Of a stretch of DNA of 64,000 nt, positions 60,735 through 64,000 are shown piece by piece. Both the position numbers and the translations under genes were made by a program. The notes beneath the pieces are model-generated. The model saw nothing but the letters and a program-made list of their open reading frames with translations, was not told where the DNA came from and ran no database searches. The first letter of the stretch is position 1. Every line of letters starts with the position of its first letter. The stretch spans positions 310,001-374,000 of the forward strand of contig NZ_FWXH01000002.1 of the NCBI RefSeq assembly GCF_900176305.1, written 5' to 3'. Source of the DNA: Clostridium acidisoli DSM 12555. Lineage in GTDB: Bacteria > Bacillota > Clostridia > Clostridiales > Clostridiaceae.

Positions 60735-61493
60735 CTACTTATCAATTGAATACACTGGATTTCCATTATAGCTAACATCGACATAACCATTTGCTGCTGT
60801 GAGATTTTCACCATTTATTATATTTATTGCTTTATTAAGTTTATTAAGCATATTATCATTAGATCCAAGTTTTATCTTTATGTTATTATAGTAGGCTACT
60901 ATATTAACTTCATCTTGAATATCCAAAGCTTTAATATTTTTGCATATGCTATTAGAAGATACAATATCTGTTACTGTACTAATAGTATTTAATTGCCTCT
61001 TATCACTTACTGGTATTGTATTTCCAACTGTAACCTTGGAGGTGTCTATCCCTATTAATTTTATTAGATTCATATTATTTATATTATCTGCTATTTCAAG
61101 ACATATGCCATTTTTATCAATTATAACATATTTTTTACCTTTTTCTGCATAAAAAACTGCATTTCTCTCTTGGACATATATATCTATTGAATCAGGTAGT
61201 TTTCTTTTTACTTCTACAGATAATATGTAAGGGTTTTCTAATATATTATTTTTTATTTTACTTGTATTAATATAAAAAATATTTGAACCTTTGTTTATTT
61301 CCGAGTCTTTAATTATTTTATCTGAAACAACTCTGTTGTTATTATAAACTTCTATATTTTTGACTTTAAAATAGGGCAGCTTTATACTAAGTGTAATTAA
61401 TATTGCAATTAAAAATACCATCCCAACAATTATTTTTTTTCTTCTTATTTTTTTTCTTCTTTTTTCAATAAGTTCATTTTTACTATTTTCCAT
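60735..61493 (-). CDS. divIB: Cell division protein DivIB/FtsQ
   Basis: A divisome protein that stabilises FtsL and DivIC. The 252-residue protein has a Lys/Arg-rich cytoplasmic tail (KRRKKIRRKK), one span (about 24-40), then a POTRA domain (FKVKNIEVYNNNRVVSDKII, with DSEINKGSNIFYINTSKI). A beta domain ends with GYVDVSYNGNPVYSI. Normal layout. Confidence 0.9.
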   Translation of the reverse strand: MENSKNELIEKRRKKIRRKKIIVGMVFLIAILITLSIKLPYFKVKNIEVYNNNRVVSDKIIKDSEINKGSNIFYINTSKIKNNILENPYILSVEVKRKLPDSIDIYVQERNAVFYAEKGKKYVIIDKNGICLEIADNINNMNLIKLIGIDTSKVTVGNTIPVSDKRQLNTISTVTDIVSSNSICKNIKALDIQDEVNIVAYYNNIKIKLGSNDNMLNKLNKAINIINGENLTAANGYVDVSYNGNPVYSIDK

Positions 61494-61604
61494 ACACTCA
61501 CCTTTTTAATGAATAATTAAACTATGTTTAATGATACCATATAATAAATATTATTTAAACCATTTAACAAATATTAGTTTGTTCTAAATATATTTAAAAT
61601 AAAT

Positions 61605-61628
61605 ATAGCATTGCAAACGCAATGCTAT
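61605..61628 (-). terminator. Hairpin after the ftsW/spoVE gene
   Basis: ATAGCATTGC/GCAATGCTAT (61605-61614, 61619-61628) is a perfect stem directly after the stop codon, followed on the minus strand by ATTTATTTTA. It may only partly terminate, since divIB follows. Confidence 0.6.
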
Positions 61629-61630
61629 AC

Positions 61631-62746
61631 TTATTTTCTCTGTGTCTGTGAAGATATGTTTAAAAGTATACCCATAGCTGCTAAATTTACTACTAGTGAA
61701 GATCCACCATAACTTATGAAAGGAAGTGGAACGCCAGTTACTGGTATTGCCCCAGTTACAACAGCTATGTTTAGCATAGCCTGAATTGCTATAACTGAAG
61801 TAATTCCAACAGCAAGTAAAGTTCCATATACATCCTTTGCGTGAATTGCAATTTTTATGCCTCTTTGTATTAAAATCAAAAATAATATTATAATCACTAC
61901 ACATCCAATAAGTCCCAGTTCTTCTCCAATAATTGAGAATATAAAATCATTATAAGGTTCTGGAATATAATAGCATTTTTGTCTTGATTGGCCAAGTCCA
62001 ACCCCCGCAAGCCCACCTGAACCTAATGCATATAATGATTGAATAGATTGATATCCCGTTCCCTTAGGATCCAATGCTGGATTTAGAAAAGTTTTAAGTC
62101 TATTTAATCTATATGGTTCAATTAAAATGAAAAGAAATCCTAACGGAACTAGTGAAAATATTATAGCGGAAAGTTGCCATCCTTTTGCTCCACCAACATA
62201 TATTACAATCAAACTTACGACCATTATGACAGTTGCAATACTCAGATTTTTTTCTATGTATACAAAACCTGCAAAAAATCCAGCTGTTAAAAGGTATACA
62301 AACACCGTTGGAAAGAATTTTTTAATCTTCTCACCATTTTTTTCTATTCCCTTCGCAAGTAAGATTACTACTACATACTTAGCTATTTCAGAAGGTTGAA
62401 TAGATGGTAATGGACCAATCTGTATCCACCTTCTCGCACCATTTACCGCTGGAAAAAGAAATACAATGCCTAATAAAAATATAGTAACCAAAATCAAAAT
62501 ATTAGTCACTTTTTTTAATTTGTGGTAATCCATTTTTTCCATAATAAGCATAACTATAATACCTATTATTGCAAACAACCCCTGCTTTTTAAAATAAAAC
62601 ATATCATCATGTATGTCCGGGTTATTTAATGCTATATATGAACTAGAACTATATACCATTATTACACCTATAGCTAAAATCAAAAGAACAGTTGCAAATA
62701 AAACAAAGTCAACCTCTACCTTTTGTAAAAGTTTTGGTTTATTCAT
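61631..62746 (-). CDS. ftsW: FtsW/RodA/SpoVE-type peptidoglycan polymerase
   Basis: SEDS-family glycosyltransferase that polymerises lipid II at the septum, or for the spore cortex if SpoVE. The 371-residue protein has about 10 spans, with ITSVIAIQAMLNIAVVTGAIPVTGVPLPFISYGGSSL near the C-terminus and GSGGLAGVGLGQSRQKCYYIPEPYNDFIFSIIGEELG. GAGGAGG before the ATG at 62744-62746 makes MNKPKLLQ the start. Placement between mraY and divIB suits either name. Confidence 0.92.
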   Translation of the reverse strand: MNKPKLLQKVEVDFVLFATVLLILAIGVIMVYSSSSYIALNNPDIHDDMFYFKKQGLFAIIGIIVMLIMEKMDYHKLKKVTNILILVTIFLLGIVFLFPAVNGARRWIQIGPLPSIQPSEIAKYVVVILLAKGIEKNGEKIKKFFPTVFVYLLTAGFFAGFVYIEKNLSIATVIMVVSLIVIYVGGAKGWQLSAIIFSLVPLGFLFILIEPYRLNRLKTFLNPALDPKGTGYQSIQSLYALGSGGLAGVGLGQSRQKCYYIPEPYNDFIFSIIGEELGLIGCVVIIILFLILIQRGIKIAIHAKDVYGTLLAVGITSVIAIQAMLNIAVVTGAIPVTGVPLPFISYGGSSLVVNLAAMGILLNISSQTQRK

Positions 62747-62767
62747 AAGAAACCTCCTCAATATTAT

Positions 62768-62850
62768 TTATCCGATGGCTACCATCGGTAACAATCCCAT
62801 CCTCTTCGAAGTTGTAGATAACGGCTGCTACGTCTCTCTCTCTGGATAAC
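62768..62850. repeat. Palindromic intergenic element
   Basis: In the mraY-ftsW gap, CCGATGG-cta-CCATCGG (62772-62788) is a perfect seven-bp hairpin with a three-base loop, and GATAACG occurs twice nearby. TTATCC...GCTACCATC is shared with the gap after spoIVB (21606-21626). It resembles the hairpin array before nusB in style. Confidence 0.55.
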
Positions 62851-62853
62851 GAT

Positions 62854-63810
62854 TTATAAAGCTAAAAATGAGATAAGGCACAAAATAACTGTTGCTATAC
62901 AAAATACTGAAACAACTCTTGTTTCATGCCATCCAAGTTGCTCAAAATGATGATGTATCGGTGCCATTTTAAATACCCTTTTACCTGTTAATTTAAAAGA
63001 AGTAACTTGAATAACTACTGACAACACTTCTAAAACATATATCCCACCAACTATTATAACCAATAATGGAAATTTTAGTATTAGTGCTACACTTGCCACA
63101 GCTCCACCTAGTGCTAATGAGCCTGTATCCCCCATAAATATCTGTGCAGGATATGCATTGTATTTTAAAAATCCAAGTAATGCTCCTGCTAATATTGAGC
63201 AGAATATTGCAAGTTCATAACTGTGCCAAGCAAAACTTACCATTGCAAAGAATGTCATTACAAGAAGTGTAACTGATGTAGCAAGGCCATCTAATCCATC
63301 AGTTAAATTTACAGCATTAGTTACACTAACAAAATAAAATACTACAAAGACAATATATACAACTGGATTAAGTGTAAGTGACGTTTTTAAAAATGGTATG
63401 TATATATCTGTACCAAAGTTTACATAGGCATAATATGCAATTGCAATGGATACTATTAGTTGTAATAATGCCTTTTGTTTTGCTGTTAGTCCTTCATTTT
63501 TCTTATGTATAATTTTTAGAAAATCATCTAGAAAACCTATAACTGCGAATGCAAAAAAGCACACAAAAGCAAATATAGCATTTTTGTTTTTCATTATATT
63601 ATTATTCATGATAAGCATAGTAACAGCAGTAGTAATTATAAATATAATTCCGCCCATAGTAGGTGTACCTGCTTTTTTTCTATGACTTTTAGGTCCCTCT
63701 TCTCTTATATTTTGTCCAAATTTCAATTTGTGAAGTATCGGAATTATTATCGGTCCTTGAAGCAAAGAAATTAAAAATGCCACTAGAACGGAATATATCA
63801 TTGCACTCAT
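62854..63810 (-). CDS. mraY: Phospho-N-acetylmuramoyl-pentapeptide transferase
   Basis: Makes lipid I at the membrane. The 318-residue polytopic protein has the family motifs [10 protein letters not shown], the Asp pair in [38 protein letters not shown] and the His-rich loop [33 protein letters not shown] precedes the ATG, typical start. It follows murF in the same direction, the standard wall-gene order. Confidence 0.96.
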   Translation of the reverse strand: MSAMIYSVLVAFLISLLQGPIIIPILHKLKFGQNIREEGPKSHRKKAGTPTMGGIIFIITTAVTMLIMNNNIMKNKNAIFAFVCFFAFAVIGFLDDFLKIIHKKNEGLTAKQKALLQLIVSIAIAYYAYVNFGTDIYIPFLKTSLTLNPVVYIVFVVFYFVSVTNAVNLTDGLDGLATSVTLLVMTFFAMVSFAWHSYELAIFCSILAGALLGFLKYNAYPAQIFMGDTGSLALGGAVASVALILKFPLLVIIVGGIYVLEVLSVVIQVTSFKLTGKRVFKMAPIHHHFEQLGWHETRVVSVFCIATVILCLISFLAL

Positions 63811-63825
63811 CTATATCTCTCCCCT

Positions 63826-64000
63826 CTAATTGTTAAGTTCTTTGATGTCATCAACTATTTTTTCAAATTTCATTGCTCTAGAAGCTTTTACAAGTATTAC
63901 ATCACCATCTTCTAGAAATTTATTTATAAATTCTATAGCTCTATCTGTTGAATCGAAACATTTCATTTTATCTGTGTTTTTAAATCCGTCTGTATATGCT
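63826..64000 (-). CDS. murF: MurF, 3' end only
   Basis: Only the last ~58 codons are in the window. They read FDSTDRAIEFINKFLEDGDVILVKASRAMKFEKIV, then a short tail, which is the C-terminal domain signature (G-D-V-x-L-V-K-A-S-R) of UDP-MurNAc-tripeptide:D-Ala-D-Ala ligase. It lies 16 bases upstream of mraY. The 5' part lies beyond the right edge. Confidence 0.9.
   Translation of the reverse strand, partial: AYTDGFKNTDKMKCFDSTDRAIEFINKFLEDGDVILVKASRAMKFEKIVDDIKELNN

Overview
The window is AT-rich DNA (roughly 28-30% G+C by eye) from an endospore-forming clostridium, probably Clostridium sensu stricto. Evidence is spo0A, spoIVB, the complete eight-gene spoIIIA operon, a clostridial type IV pilus operon and the divIVA/ylm/dcw-type division cluster. 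No species is assigned.

Region 1 (1 to about 20.4 kb) is an accessory, eroded prophage-like island. Nearly all genes lie on the minus strand: a lipoprotein fragment, an HNH-like protein, a HEXXH protein, a decayed RtcB fragment, a very long tape-measure gene standing alone without other tail genes, an SF2 helicase, a DHH-like protein, many small proteins, an XRE repressor with paired operators facing a broken Cro-like gene, a ParB-like fragment, a small lipoprotein and a tyrosine recombinase. Two long stretches without genes look like structured RNAs. One (10516-10800) is a G+C-rich island with a pseudoknot-like core. The other (18497-19051) has its own near-consensus promoter and terminator. 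Three genes of this island appear to start at AUU.

Region 2 (20.4 to 40.6 kb) is ordinary chromosome, all on the minus strand: spo0A, spoIVB, recN-argR-nadK-tlyA-dxs-ispA-xseB-xseA-folD-nusB, asp23, spoIIIAA-AH, efp and an Xaa-Pro aminopeptidase. The gap 32402-33110 before nusB holds an array of small hairpins. One unit recurs, inverted, near 47.4 kb.

Region 3 (40.7 to 49.4 kb) is a ten-gene type IV pilus/type II secretion-like operon (assembly ATPase, platform protein, pilin, four minor pilin-like proteins and PilM/N/O-like proteins, but no PilT or prepilin peptidase), then a lipoprotein overlapping dapF.

Region 4 (49.5 to 64 kb) has rqcH on the plus strand, converging on pyrR-uraA, which is preceded by a PyrR attenuator. 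Then come rluD-type synthase, lspA, a DksA/TraR-type protein, mtnN, and division and wall genes: divIVA, ylmH, sepF, ylmE, two DUF881 proteins around a small basic protein, divIB, an ftsW/spoVE homologue, mraY and the 3' end of murF. Precursors made by MurF and MraY feed the FtsW-type synthase, and DivIB, SepF and DivIVA organise the septum.

All identifications come from reading the sequence; no database search was run.
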